NCBI GenBank assembly: GCA_040218795.1
Contig: JAVJQT010000009.1
Span: 62,001-126,000, forward strand
DNA length: 64,000 bases
Reading direction: 5' to 3'
DNA from: CCMP332 sp040218795
Lineage (GTDB): Bacteria; Bacteroidota; Bacteroidia; Cytophagales; CCMP332
Positions 34,701 to 42,789 of this stretch are shown here, piece after piece. Both the position numbers and the translations under genes were made by a program. Under the pieces are notes generated by a model. It did no database searches. It saw only the letters and a list, made by a program, of their open reading frames with translations, and was not told the origin of the DNA. How positions within the stretch are numbered: the first letter of the stretch is position 1; each line of letters opens with the position of its first letter.

Positions 34701-37700
34701 AGGACACATTTGCACTCACCGCACACGATGCCAGACTGTTTTTCGATTTTGACAAAAATACAGCTCGACTTGAACCTGAAAAAGAAGGAGATGCGGTAAT
34801 ATCCTTGCCCTTGATGGCTTATAAAACCTCCATACCTGTTGGTACCTGGGATTTGGATAATCAAACATTTACCATGGTCAAACCGGATTATGTGGATATC
34901 GAAAATTCCTATTTCTATTCTACACTCGAAGATCAGGACTCTCTGGCTTTTAGTGGAGAATCAGCAGTTTATGATGCCGTGGCCTCAATGTTGACAGTTA
35001 AGGGCGTTCCGGGTGTTTATGTGGCCGATGCCTTTATTACTCCCGGAGACAGTACCATCATTATCGATGAAAGCACCCTGATTCAACCGCTTAGCAATGC
35101 GAGTATTGTAATGGATGCCCATGAAAAATATCACTATTTGAATAAGGCGGATGTAGACATTTATACGCGCTCAAAATTTGATGCCGATGCCAATTACGTT
35201 TATGTCAACAGTGCAAAAGACACCATGAATATTCTTTTTGAAGGATTGTTTCAGATTCCTGCAGAAGTAGGAAAACGCAAAACTGATTCTGTCACTTTTT
35301 CTGAAAGTTTTATTGAAGAAGATGCCAATTTCTATATCGCTCCTAAAATTCTTTACCAGGGAGATGTTGCCGTATATGCCAATCAGCCCTTTCTGAATTT
35401 TAACGGGGAGATCAGGTTGGATTTGACCCATTCGGATGAATTTAACGATTGGCTTCCTTTTGTATACAATGGCGATCCTTATGACATTCAAATAGAGTTA
35501 AAGGATGAAAGAGAATTGGAGGAAGGCGAACCAATGCTTACAACGGGTATCCATATCGATGGTGGAGAATCTCAAATGTATTATACCCTGCTATCGAGTA
35601 AAAGAATGGATGAAGACCCCGATATTTTCAAAGTGACAGGCTTGTTGGCCATCGATGCTGAAACCGGTGTTTTTGAAGTGGGAAGTAAAGAAAAGCTTTC
35701 AGGAGAAACCAATAGTGGGAATTTATTTTCATTCAATGATTCCTCTTCCATCGTGAAATTTGAAGGTGAATTTAATCTGTATGGCTATATGCCAATTGAG
35801 ATAAGTGCTAAATCATATGGGAAAGGCCGTGTTAATATCGATAGTGGCAATTACACTTTTAATACCTTGACCTATTTGAATTTTCCAATTCCCGGACCGG
35901 CTCTCAATGCCATGGGTAAAGACATGTCGGAAAGCACACAATATGTAGACAATCTCAAAGAGGCTTCGGAAAGCAGCTATGAAGTAATTTACAAACTGAG
36001 TCAAATGATAGGTGAAAAAGCTGCTGAAAACTACAACGAGCAATTGTATTTAGAATACATCCCTCTTCATGCTGTATCCGGCAAATTCAATAAAAGCATT
36101 TTATTTTCCGATCTTGATTTAAAATGGCATAAAGAAGAAGGTGCCTTGTATTCCGGTGATACCATAGGTGTTTCGAGTATTGGCAAAAACGATATTAACG
36201 GACGAATCAGGGGTTATTATGAAATAAAGAAAATCTATGAAGATGAAATAATTAATCTTTTCATTGAATTGATGCCCGGTTGCTGGTATTATTTCTCTTA
36301 CGATGATGGCCGTCTTGCTACTTATTCTTCTAACCATGTTTACAATGAAATAATAGAATCAAAATCCAAGACACCTGAAAGTGGTGCTTCACAGGGTGAA
36401 ATATATCTGGCTTCTGCTGATTTATACGAAGTGAGCGATTACATCAAATACTACAATGAAACCTATTTAGGTAGAATGCTAAGCGATCAGGATATAAATT
36501 TAAAAGTGAGCAAACCGGAAGTTGAAGATAAATATGTGGGAGGAAAAGAATTCAATGATGGCGGTTCTGAAGACGGTTGGAAAGAAGAACCTGTCGAAGA
36601 AGATTCAGGATGGGATACCGAAGAAGAATTCGATGATGGTTGGGGTGTGCCTTTGGAAGAAGATAAAGACAAATCAGAACCAGTTGAGTCCACAGAAACT
36701 GAGCAAGAAGAAGAAAACATTGAATCGGTTCCATTTGGCGGATCTGAGCCTGAGGAAGAAGAAGAATGGGGCTGGGGTGATGAACCCCAGGAATCCGAAA
36801 TAATCGGAGCACCACCTAAAGAAGAGAAAAAGAAAAAAGAAAAAAGAGTCAAAGAAAAACGATCCAAAAAAGAGCCAATTCTTGTTGATGAGCCTAAGGA
36901 AGAAGATAGCGGTTGGGGATTTGGCGATGAACCAAAAGAAGAAGATGATGGATGGGGTTTTGGAAGTGAGAAGGAGGAAGAACCCGTGATTGTTTCAGAT
37001 AAAAAGGAAAAAGATAAAAAAGAAGACAAAATTGTAGTTGAAGAAGAAGATGACGATTCCGGATGGGGTTTTGGTGGCGATGAGGAAGAAAGTGTAGAAA
37101 TAAAATCTAAAAAAGATAAAGCGCCGGAAGAGAAGAAAATTGTAGTTGAAGATGAGGACGAGGATTCAGGCTGGGGTTTTGGCGGTGAAGAAGAAGAAAG
37201 CGTAGAAATAAAGTCGAAGAATGACAAGAAAGCAGAAGATAAAAAGATTGTAGTGGAAGAAGAGGATGATGATTCCGGCTGGGGTTTTGGTGGCGATGAT
37301 GATTCGGTAGAAATTGTTAATGATAAGGAAGAAGAGGAACGCAAAGCCAAAGAAGAGGCCGAAAGAAAGGCAAGAGAAGAAAAAGAACGAAAGGAAAGGG
37401 AAGAGGCTGAGCGCAAAGCTAAAGAAGCAGCCGATCGTAAAGCCAGAGAAGAGGCGGAGAAAAAAGCACGCGAAGAAGCCGAGATAAAGGCCAAAGAAGA
37501 GGCCCAGAAGAAAATTGTTGTGGAAGAAGAGGATGATGATTTGGGATGGGGGTTTGACGATGATGATGAGTCTGTAGAAATTGTCAATGATAAAAAAGAA
37601 GAGGAGGCTGAAGCACAAAGACAAAAAGAGGCCGAGGCCTTAAAAGCCAAAGAGGAAGAAGAAAGAAAATTGAAAGAAGAAGAGGAAAGGAAGGCAAAGG

Positions 37701-38200
37701 AAGCCGAAGAACTCAGAAAGAAAGAAGAAGCTGATAAAAAGGCAAGAGAAGAGGCAGAACGTAAAGCCAAAGAAGAAGCTGATCGAAAAGTACGGGAAGA
37801 GCAAGAGCAAAAAGAAAGAGAAGCCGCTGAGCAAAAAGCCCGGGAAGAGGAAGAAAAGAAAAAAATTGTAATCGAGGAGGAAGATGATTCAGGTTGGGGA
37901 TTCGGTGGAGATGATGAATCTGTAGAGATTATCAATGATAAAAAAGAAAAAGAGGAAGAAGAAGAGAAGAAGAAAAAAGAGGAGGAGGAATTAAAAGCGA
38001 AGGAAGAGGAAGAAAGGAAGAAGAAAGAAGCAGAAGAATTGAAAGTAAAAGAAGAAGAAGAAAAGAAAAAGAAAGCAGAAGAAGAACGAAAGAAAAAAGA
38101 GGAAGAAGAGAAGAAGAAAAAAGAAGAAGAGGCTAAAAAGAAAAAGGAAGAAGCCGACCCATTTGAAAGCGATGAAGAGGATGATTGGGATGGTTTTTAA
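31718..38200 (+). CDS. giant secreted protein with acidic-Trp patch and GWGFG/charged-helix repeat tail
   Basis: 2160 residues; the GTG start at 31718 overlaps the prmA stop. Signal peptide about 1-20 (SISAKAQ). Residues 185-245 are an acidic patch of short D/E-S-W units (DDSWEDDSWDDDSW). Residues about 250-1600 are a beta-rich region of unknown fold with one cysteine only (residue 1522), a recurrent FNGEIR motif near 679 and 1229, and a winged-helix-like stretch near 550-620. The last 550 residues combine GWG-containing units with long Lys/Glu/Ala-Arg charged helices. Five units share [IV]V[EI]-acidic-SGWGFGG-acidic-SVEI, starting at residues 1772, 1808, 1844, 1933 and 2050; the first three are spaced exactly 36 residues. 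It ends EEDDWDGF. No known domain recognised; no sorting domain seen. Presumably periplasmic or surface-exposed. Confidence 0.85.
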   Translation: MKKSLIISIIFVLVSISAKAQYIYLSEDPTMFVEQADSLLKQWGNIGDSTSNNFASVWFDLNNEDQEKVIAISKTFRDRKYPVNPFFVVFYNALYNGVYGEFSEKVNLSEFLDVAQQLVENAEDPKDLLRYFITSRNLFEHGALYYHQYNVLSVPEGSKFTFEYVDAPSFIDPIIPPEVEEALNDDFDEDFGETEESDDEWSEDDWSDDSWEDDSWDDDSWEDDSWEENDESLANFDDDENLDNYGAFVDPFASPAPAADLPAIEGATIKIENADFEFFSPYDTFELQNVSGTYVFGSRNFVGDTGSMAIIIPLGEYESEAEITFSKFAFNTISPSISAENALLSFSDLFEEDIIGSFTVKSKAPEAAGRKYPVFRSYKSNYEYKNIGEGVKLIGGFTLLGDKINTQGLDLGKNYIEIERDNELVLKGSSPRFYVRDTLLKSHKVDLVIYQNRDSLTHPSMELNYDMSNSFLTLYWEKGTFQDRPMIDSYHNVDIKADKLSWDLNAQEINFGIINGRSEVPAIVRSLDNFDDQEYLRVKGINQFHPVQVAAYFSLKKRMEEFSFFELAEAYKIKPEIMKSAVKRAAGKGYLEFDEHTGLVKINSKTKHAYNSNFKKEDYDNMEWYSISPTGQNITLQLDSNALIIRGVDREIVSKALKVYYKPDSGEVVLKENRNFTFNGEIRAGNYSIKGKNFDFNYDDFTMNLSQIDSIRFNLSNDSTGESSERKIMGGEVENTGGMFYLNEPNNKSGRHDLPQYPILDVTKPSFVYFDDPDILGGSYDRKVYFEIPKFKIDTLASDNPSVINVKGTFHSGGIIPNFETELIVNKDLSLGFTHQLPEEGYPVFGNEAARYYNEVKMNTNGLNGNGTFNYLTSTTDAKNVIFYQDSMVVQDAVVDVKAGETEYGDYPDAKSADARAVLMASNERYIINSKGREMVDLYNGKAQLEGAAMISKKGMFGIGDVRTQGTDSRSRNFKFSKNSFTARDAEFFIEAYDQDTFALTAHDARLFFDFDKNTARLEPEKEGDAVISLPLMAYKTSIPVGTWDLDNQTFTMVKPDYVDIENSYFYSTLEDQDSLAFSGESAVYDAVASMLTVKGVPGVYVADAFITPGDSTIIIDESTLIQPLSNASIVMDAHEKYHYLNKADVDIYTRSKFDADANYVYVNSAKDTMNILFEGLFQIPAEVGKRKTDSVTFSESFIEEDANFYIAPKILYQGDVAVYANQPFLNFNGEIRLDLTHSDEFNDWLPFVYNGDPYDIQIELKDERELEEGEPMLTTGIHIDGGESQMYYTLLSSKRMDEDPDIFKVTGLLAIDAETGVFEVGSKEKLSGETNSGNLFSFNDSSSIVKFEGEFNLYGYMPIEISAKSYGKGRVNIDSGNYTFNTLTYLNFPIPGPALNAMGKDMSESTQYVDNLKEASESSYEVIYKLSQMIGEKAAENYNEQLYLEYIPLHAVSGKFNKSILFSDLDLKWHKEEGALYSGDTIGVSSIGKNDINGRIRGYYEIKKIYEDEIINLFIELMPGCWYYFSYDDGRLATYSSNHVYNEIIESKSKTPESGASQGEIYLASADLYEVSDYIKYYNETYLGRMLSDQDINLKVSKPEVEDKYVGGKEFNDGGSEDGWKEEPVEEDSGWDTEEEFDDGWGVPLEEDKDKSEPVESTETEQEEENIESVPFGGSEPEEEEEWGWGDEPQESEIIGAPPKEEKKKKEKRVKEKRSKKEPILVDEPKEEDSGWGFGDEPKEEDDGWGFGSEKEEEPVIVSDKKEKDKKEDKIVVEEEDDDSGWGFGGDEEESVEIKSKKDKAPEEKKIVVEDEDEDSGWGFGGEEEESVEIKSKNDKKAEDKKIVVEEEDDDSGWGFGGDDDSVEIVNDKEEEERKAKEEAERKAREEKERKEREEAERKAKEAADRKAREEAEKKAREEAEIKAKEEAQKKIVVEEEDDDLGWGFDDDDESVEIVNDKKEEEAEAQRQKEAEALKAKEEEERKLKEEEERKAKEAEELRKKEEADKKAREEAERKAKEEADRKVREEQEQKEREAAEQKAREEEEKKKIVIEEEDDSGWGFGGDDESVEIINDKKEKEEEEEKKKKEEEELKAKEEEERKKKEAEELKVKEEEEKKKKAEEERKKKEEEEKKKKEEEAKKKKEEADPFESDEEDDWDGF

Positions 38201-38275
38201 TTTTGTGGTTTTGGGAAAACATGCTCAAAATCCGTATTATTGCACTTCGCTGAGAAAAAAACGCTAATTACTTTC

Positions 38276-38935
38276 GTGAATATCGAACTATTGGATTCCC
38301 TGTTTTTTGTTATTCTGACGATAATCGCAGCCTATTTACTGGGTTCGATTCCATCGGCGGTTTGGTATGGGCAAGCCTTTTTTGGCATTGATGTCCGTGA
38401 TTATGGAAGCGGCAATGCCGGAGCCACCAATACGTTTAGAGTTTTGGGCAAAAGGGCGGGATCCATTGTAATGGCCATAGATATTTTAAAAGGTTGGACG
38501 GCAAGTTCTCTTCCTTGGTTTCTGGTGATCTGGGATATAATTCCTGCCGATGACCTGATTCTTTATCAATTATTACATGGAGTAGCGGCCGTATTAGGCC
38601 ACGTGTTTCCTATTTATGCCAATTTCAAAGGTGGAAAGGGTGTTGCAACACTCTTTGGGATGGTATTGGCCATTCAACTCAACGTGGCATTGCTTTGTGT
38701 AGGGATCTTTATTCTTGTATTAATTCTTTCCAAATATGTTTCCCTTGGCTCAATGATTGGCACCCTGGCCTTTCCCGTATTGCTAATGTTGCCGAGATTT
38801 AACCCCGAAGAGCCGGCACTCATTATTTTTGGCTTTGCGATGTTCGCCATCGTTATGCTTACACATCAGAAAAATCTCAGAAGGATTTTGAAAGGTGAGG
38901 AGAGTAAGGCGAATATAAAGTTGAGAAGAAAATAG
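38276..38935 (+). CDS. plsY: glycerol-3-phosphate acyltransferase PlsY
   Basis: 219 residues from the GTG at 38276 (opening MNIELLDSLFFVILTIIAAY); a TTG at 38240 would add 12 non-conserved residues. PlsY transfers acyl from acyl-phosphate to glycerol-3-phosphate at the inner membrane, the first step of phospholipid synthesis. Conserved motifs: LLGSIPSAVWYG, RDYGSGNAGATNTFRVLGK (motif 1), GHVFPIYANFKGGKGVAT (motif 2) and AIVMLTHQKNLRRIL. About five to six membrane segments. It follows the giant protein gene by 75 bp on the same strand. Confidence 0.93.
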   Translation: MNIELLDSLFFVILTIIAAYLLGSIPSAVWYGQAFFGIDVRDYGSGNAGATNTFRVLGKRAGSIVMAIDILKGWTASSLPWFLVIWDIIPADDLILYQLLHGVAAVLGHVFPIYANFKGGKGVATLFGMVLAIQLNVALLCVGIFILVLILSKYVSLGSMIGTLAFPVLLMLPRFNPEEPALIIFGFAMFAIVMLTHQKNLRRILKGEESKANIKLRRK

Positions 38936-39066
38936 CATAATAGATTTTAATATTTTGATGGTTATTATATTCCAAAATCACTAATTAAAAACTATCCATA
39001 TAAACTTTTACATAAAACTTATTACACATTTCCAAGATTGTAGATTTCGAATTAAAAATATTTTCA

Positions 39067-39166
39067 TACCTTTAGCAACAGTTTTTGCATTACGCAAACT
39101 TTTTAAGTTTAATTTGACCTCCAATTTTAAAACCGCACTGGATTTCCAGAGCGGTTTTTTTATTTT
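39067..39166 (+). ncRNA. candidate short structured transcript ending at a terminator
   Basis: The 252-bp gap after plsY has no gene. A -7-like TACCTTTA at 39067-39074 is followed by a perfect 6-bp hairpin (AAACTT-TTT-AAGTTT, 39096-39110) and a strong terminator at 39130-39166. A small RNA of about 85 nt is possible; the upstream -33 element is weak and there is no homology evidence. Confidence 0.25.
39130..39166 (+). terminator. strong Rho-independent terminator upstream of the dipeptidase gene
   Basis: AAACCGC-A-CTGG at 39130-39141 pairs with CCAG-A-GCGGTTT at 39146-39157 (11 pairs, one A-A mismatch, loop ATTT), followed by a T-rich run. It ends 22-30 bp before the next start codon (39188). 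It terminates plsY or a short transcript. Confidence 0.8.
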
Positions 39167-39187
39167 TAAGCACCTAAACGAATACGA

Positions 39188-40549
39188 ATGAACGATTACA
39201 TCGAACAAAACAAAGACAGATTTCTCGAAGAATTACTTGAATTATTAAGAATACCTTCTGTAAGCACGGACAAAGACTATAAAGGCGATATTCAAAAAGC
39301 TGCAGAATACCTTAAAGCAAAACTCACTGCTGCGGGTGTAGATTCCGTAGAAGTAGTCGAGACCCCCGGAAATCCGATCGTGTTTGCTGAGAAAAAAGCA
39401 GGCTCCGACAAGCCTACAGTATTGGTTTATGGCCATTACGATGTACAGCCACCCGATCCGGTTGAGCTTTGGGATTCACCCCCTTTTGAGCCGGTAATTA
39501 AAAATGAAAGAATTTATGCCCGCGGCGCATGCGATGATAAAGGTCAAATGTATATGCATGTAAAAGCCCTTGAGATTTTAAATAAGGAAGATGACCTGCC
39601 ATGCAATATTAAGATCATGCTCGAAGGCGAAGAAGAAATTGGTTCCGAGCACCTGCAGTGGTTCGTGCAGAAATACAGGGATAAACTGGATGCCGATGTA
39701 ATTTTAATCTCTGATACGGGCATGCTTTCCAATGATAATCCTTCAATTACCACTGGTTTAAGAGGGCTCTCCTACATGGAAGTTGAACTCACAGGCCCAT
39801 CGAGGGATCTGCATTCGGGACTTTACGGCGGAGCTGTTGCCAATCCAATAAATGCCCTTTGCAAAATGATAGACTCTCTAAAGGATGAAAACAATCATAT
39901 AAATATTCCGGGATTCTACGATGATGTCGATGAAGCGAGTGCGCTTGAAAGAGAGGAAATGGGCAAAGCCCCATTCGACGACAATAAAATGAAAAACGAT
40001 TTAAAAATTGATGATCTCGTGGGAGAGAAAGGTTATTCCACACTTGAAAGAACCAGCATCAGACCGGCGCTCGATGTCAATGGCATTTGGGGAGGCTATA
40101 CCGGAGAAGGTGCCAAAACGGTCATTCCTTCAAAAGCCTATGCCAAAATTTCGATGCGGCTAGTGCCACATCAGGATTCAAAAAAAATTACCGAGCTCTT
40201 TAGCAATCATTTTAAGTCTATTGCTCCAAAAGGCATTCGTGTAAAAGTCACACCGCATCACGGTGGGGAGCCGGCAGTTACGCCTATTGACTCCGAGGCC
40301 TATAAGGCAGCAAGCAGGGCTTATGAAAAAACCTTTGGCAAAAAACCGATTCCTTTGAGGAGTGGCGGAAGTATTCCAATTGTGGCAATGTTTAAAAAAG
40401 AACTTGGTTTAAATACAGTTATGATGGGTTTTGGTCTAGACGAAGATGCCATCCATTCGCCAAATGAGAGTTATGGACTTTTCAATTATTATATAGGAAT
40501 TGAAACCATCGTTGAATTTCACAAGGCTTTCTCTACTATCAAAAGCTGA
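39188..40549 (+). CDS. M20 family dipeptidase (CNDP/carnosinase-like)
   Basis: 453 residues, a co-catalytic zinc peptidase of the M20 family. Metal and catalytic signatures: VYGHYDVQPPDPVELWDSPP (His and Asp), ARGACDDKGQMYMH (bridging Asp), EGEEEIGSEH (general base Glu-Glu), DTGML, and the C-terminal DEDAIHSPNES (metal His). The dimerisation lid domain carries the LHSGLYGG and RSGGSIPIVAMF segments. The absence of a signal peptide indicates a cytosolic dipeptidase. It stands alone between a terminator (39130-39166) and the dsbD-led operon. Confidence 0.93.
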   Translation: MNDYIEQNKDRFLEELLELLRIPSVSTDKDYKGDIQKAAEYLKAKLTAAGVDSVEVVETPGNPIVFAEKKAGSDKPTVLVYGHYDVQPPDPVELWDSPPFEPVIKNERIYARGACDDKGQMYMHVKALEILNKEDDLPCNIKIMLEGEEEIGSEHLQWFVQKYRDKLDADVILISDTGMLSNDNPSITTGLRGLSYMEVELTGPSRDLHSGLYGGAVANPINALCKMIDSLKDENNHINIPGFYDDVDEASALEREEMGKAPFDDNKMKNDLKIDDLVGEKGYSTLERTSIRPALDVNGIWGGYTGEGAKTVIPSKAYAKISMRLVPHQDSKKITELFSNHFKSIAPKGIRVKVTPHHGGEPAVTPIDSEAYKAASRAYEKTFGKKPIPLRSGGSIPIVAMFKKELGLNTVMMGFGLDEDAIHSPNESYGLFNYYIGIETIVEFHKAFSTIKS

Positions 40550-40623
40550 TATTGAACCTTTGATTATTTAATGACATTATATAGTCCTAAGATTTCGTAA
40601 TTTCGGGCACTTTTTAGATAATT

Positions 40624-42789
40624 ATGCATAGAAAATTAATGCGCCAAAGCTTGTTTTTCCTTTTTCTGTTTAGTGCTATTTCGGGTTTTTCACAAATTCT
40701 GGAACCTGCCAAATGGACAACGGAAATAAGCGCAAATAATGTAGAGCTTGGCGATGAAATTGAATTAATCTTCAAAGCCACCATCGACCCCGATTGGTAT
40801 TTGTATTCTTCTGATTTCGATCCGAATCTAGGACCGCAGGTTACGGAGTTTTTTTTCAAGGAAAACGATACTTATAAACTCATTGGAGGTATAAGGCCAA
40901 TTAATCCTTCAAAAAAATACGATGATATCTGGGAAGGTGATTATACTTATTTTAAGAAAAAGGGAGAATTCCGTCAAACCGTTAAAATTCTTAAGGCCAA
41001 GCCCCTAATTGAAGGCGAATATTCCTACCAGGTTTGTACGGATATTGATGGCAAATGCATTCCTTTTACAGAGGAATTCTTATTTGATCAGATAAAGGTC
41101 AAAGTAATTTCTGATAATGTAAAAGAAGAAATAACTAAAAAAGTACCCCTGGTAGAGGATAAGGTCGCAGAGCTTGGAGAAGAACAGCTCGATGCAATGC
41201 CTGTAAGCATTGATACTTTGGACGATACTGATTCGCTCGATAGTGCTGATTCAGAACTTGCCGAAACTGATAAAAAACTTCCGAGAAAAATTGAAGAAAA
41301 AGACATTGATTACAAAAAGGAGGCTAAAGAAGATTTACTCTTATTCTTTTTTATTGCCTTTGGTTCAGGTTTGATCGCTTTGCTTACGCCTTGTGTATTC
41401 CCAATGATTCCAATGACGGTCTCATTCTTTTCGCATGGAAGCAAATCCAAATCCGAATCTTTCTCAATGAGTATGGTTTTCGGTTTATCAATCATTCTGA
41501 TCTACATACTTCTGGGATTTATAACCTCTCTAATTTTCGGACCTGAAATCGCAAATTTCTTAAGTACACACTGGATTCCAAACGTTGCTTTCTTCCTGAT
41601 CTTCATCATTTTCGCAATTTCCTTTTTTGGTGCATTTGAAATTACTCTTCCGAGTTCTTTTGTAAATAAAATTGACAAACAAGCCGATAAGGGTGGATAT
41701 GTAGGTGTATTTTTTATGGCATTTACTTTGGCTTTGGTATCATTTTCATGTACAGGTCCTATAGTTGGAAGTATTCTGGTCGCTTCTGCTTCGGGAGAGG
41801 TTATGATGCCTTTGGTTGGAATGGCCGGATTTTCAACGGCATTTGCCATTCCATTTACTTTATTTGCTGCCTTCCCTTCATGGCTGAGAAGCTTGCCATC
41901 TTCCGGCGGTTGGCTCAATTCGGTGAAAGTGGTGCTTGGATTCCTGGAAGTGGCTTTTGCATTTAAATTTTTAAGTATTGCCGATCAAACCTATCACTGG
42001 GGGATTTTGGACCGCGATGTGTTTTTAGCGATTTGGATTGTAACCTTTTTCTTTCTTGGTCTTTATTTATTGGGCAAAATCAAATTACCACATGATAACG
42101 AAGGTCAAAAAATTAGTGTAACTCGATTGCTTTTATCCTTATTGACATTTGCCTTTGTAATATATCTTATTCCGGGAATGTTTGGTGCGCCCCTAAAAGG
42201 ACTCTCAGGATATTTGCCACCTCAAAATGGACATGACTTTGATTTGGCTAAAATTATCAGACAAAATGGTGGTGGTTCCGGTTCTGCCGGAAATGAGCTA
42301 GTCGGTAATCTTTGCGATGTCCCTAAACATGCCGAACTCCTTCATTTACCACATGGGCTCGTAGGATATTTTGATTTGAAACAAGCACAGGAATGTTCTC
42401 AACAATTGCAAAAACCAATTTTTGTGGATTTTACCGGTCATGGCTGTGTGAATTGTAGAGAAATGGAAGCCAATGTCTGGTCTGACCCCAGGGTTCTGAA
42501 AATTCTTAGAGAGAAGTATGTCATTGTTGCGCTTTATGTTGACGATAAAACAGAATTACCTGAAAATCAATGGTACAGATCGGAATACGATAATAAATTG
42601 AAAAAGACAATTGGAAAACAAAACGCCGATTTACAAATCGTAAGATTTAACAATAATGCACAGCCATATTATTGTCTCCTGGACGAAAATGCCGAACTTT
42701 TGGCGCAGCCAAAAGCTTATGATTTAAATATTCAGAATTTTATTGATTTTCTAAATTCAGGCGTAGAAATCTATAATAATCGCGAATGA
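40624..42789 (+). CDS. dsbD: thiol:disulfide interchange protein DsbD
   Basis: 721 residues with all three DsbD modules. Signal peptide about 1-23. The periplasmic alpha domain (about 24-160) has its Cys pair in YQVCTDIDGKCIPF. The membrane beta domain (about 235-560) has the paired redox Cys in LTPCVFPMIPMTV and FSCTGPIVGS. The C-terminal thioredoxin domain has C608-V-N-C611 in GHGCVNCREME. It moves electrons from cytosolic thioredoxin to periplasmic thiols. A Ser/Asp/Glu-rich linker (about 180-225) separates alpha and beta. The stop overlaps copA (ATGA at 42786-42789), tying thiol reduction to copper handling. Confidence 0.94.
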   Translation: MHRKLMRQSLFFLFLFSAISGFSQILEPAKWTTEISANNVELGDEIELIFKATIDPDWYLYSSDFDPNLGPQVTEFFFKENDTYKLIGGIRPINPSKKYDDIWEGDYTYFKKKGEFRQTVKILKAKPLIEGEYSYQVCTDIDGKCIPFTEEFLFDQIKVKVISDNVKEEITKKVPLVEDKVAELGEEQLDAMPVSIDTLDDTDSLDSADSELAETDKKLPRKIEEKDIDYKKEAKEDLLLFFFIAFGSGLIALLTPCVFPMIPMTVSFFSHGSKSKSESFSMSMVFGLSIILIYILLGFITSLIFGPEIANFLSTHWIPNVAFFLIFIIFAISFFGAFEITLPSSFVNKIDKQADKGGYVGVFFMAFTLALVSFSCTGPIVGSILVASASGEVMMPLVGMAGFSTAFAIPFTLFAAFPSWLRSLPSSGGWLNSVKVVLGFLEVAFAFKFLSIADQTYHWGILDRDVFLAIWIVTFFFLGLYLLGKIKLPHDNEGQKISVTRLLLSLLTFAFVIYLIPGMFGAPLKGLSGYLPPQNGHDFDLAKIIRQNGGGSGSAGNELVGNLCDVPKHAELLHLPHGLVGYFDLKQAQECSQQLQKPIFVDFTGHGCVNCREMEANVWSDPRVLKILREKYVIVALYVDDKTELPENQWYRSEYDNKLKKTIGKQNADLQIVRFNNNAQPYYCLLDENAELLAQPKAYDLNIQNFIDFLNSGVEIYNNRE

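Noticed and set aside
36487..37935. Long open minus-strand reading frame (482 codons) opposite the giant protein's tail
   Set aside because: It is a low-complexity Ser-rich mirror of the GAA/GAT-rich repeat coding strand. No start context or domain, and the plus-strand gene is clearly real.
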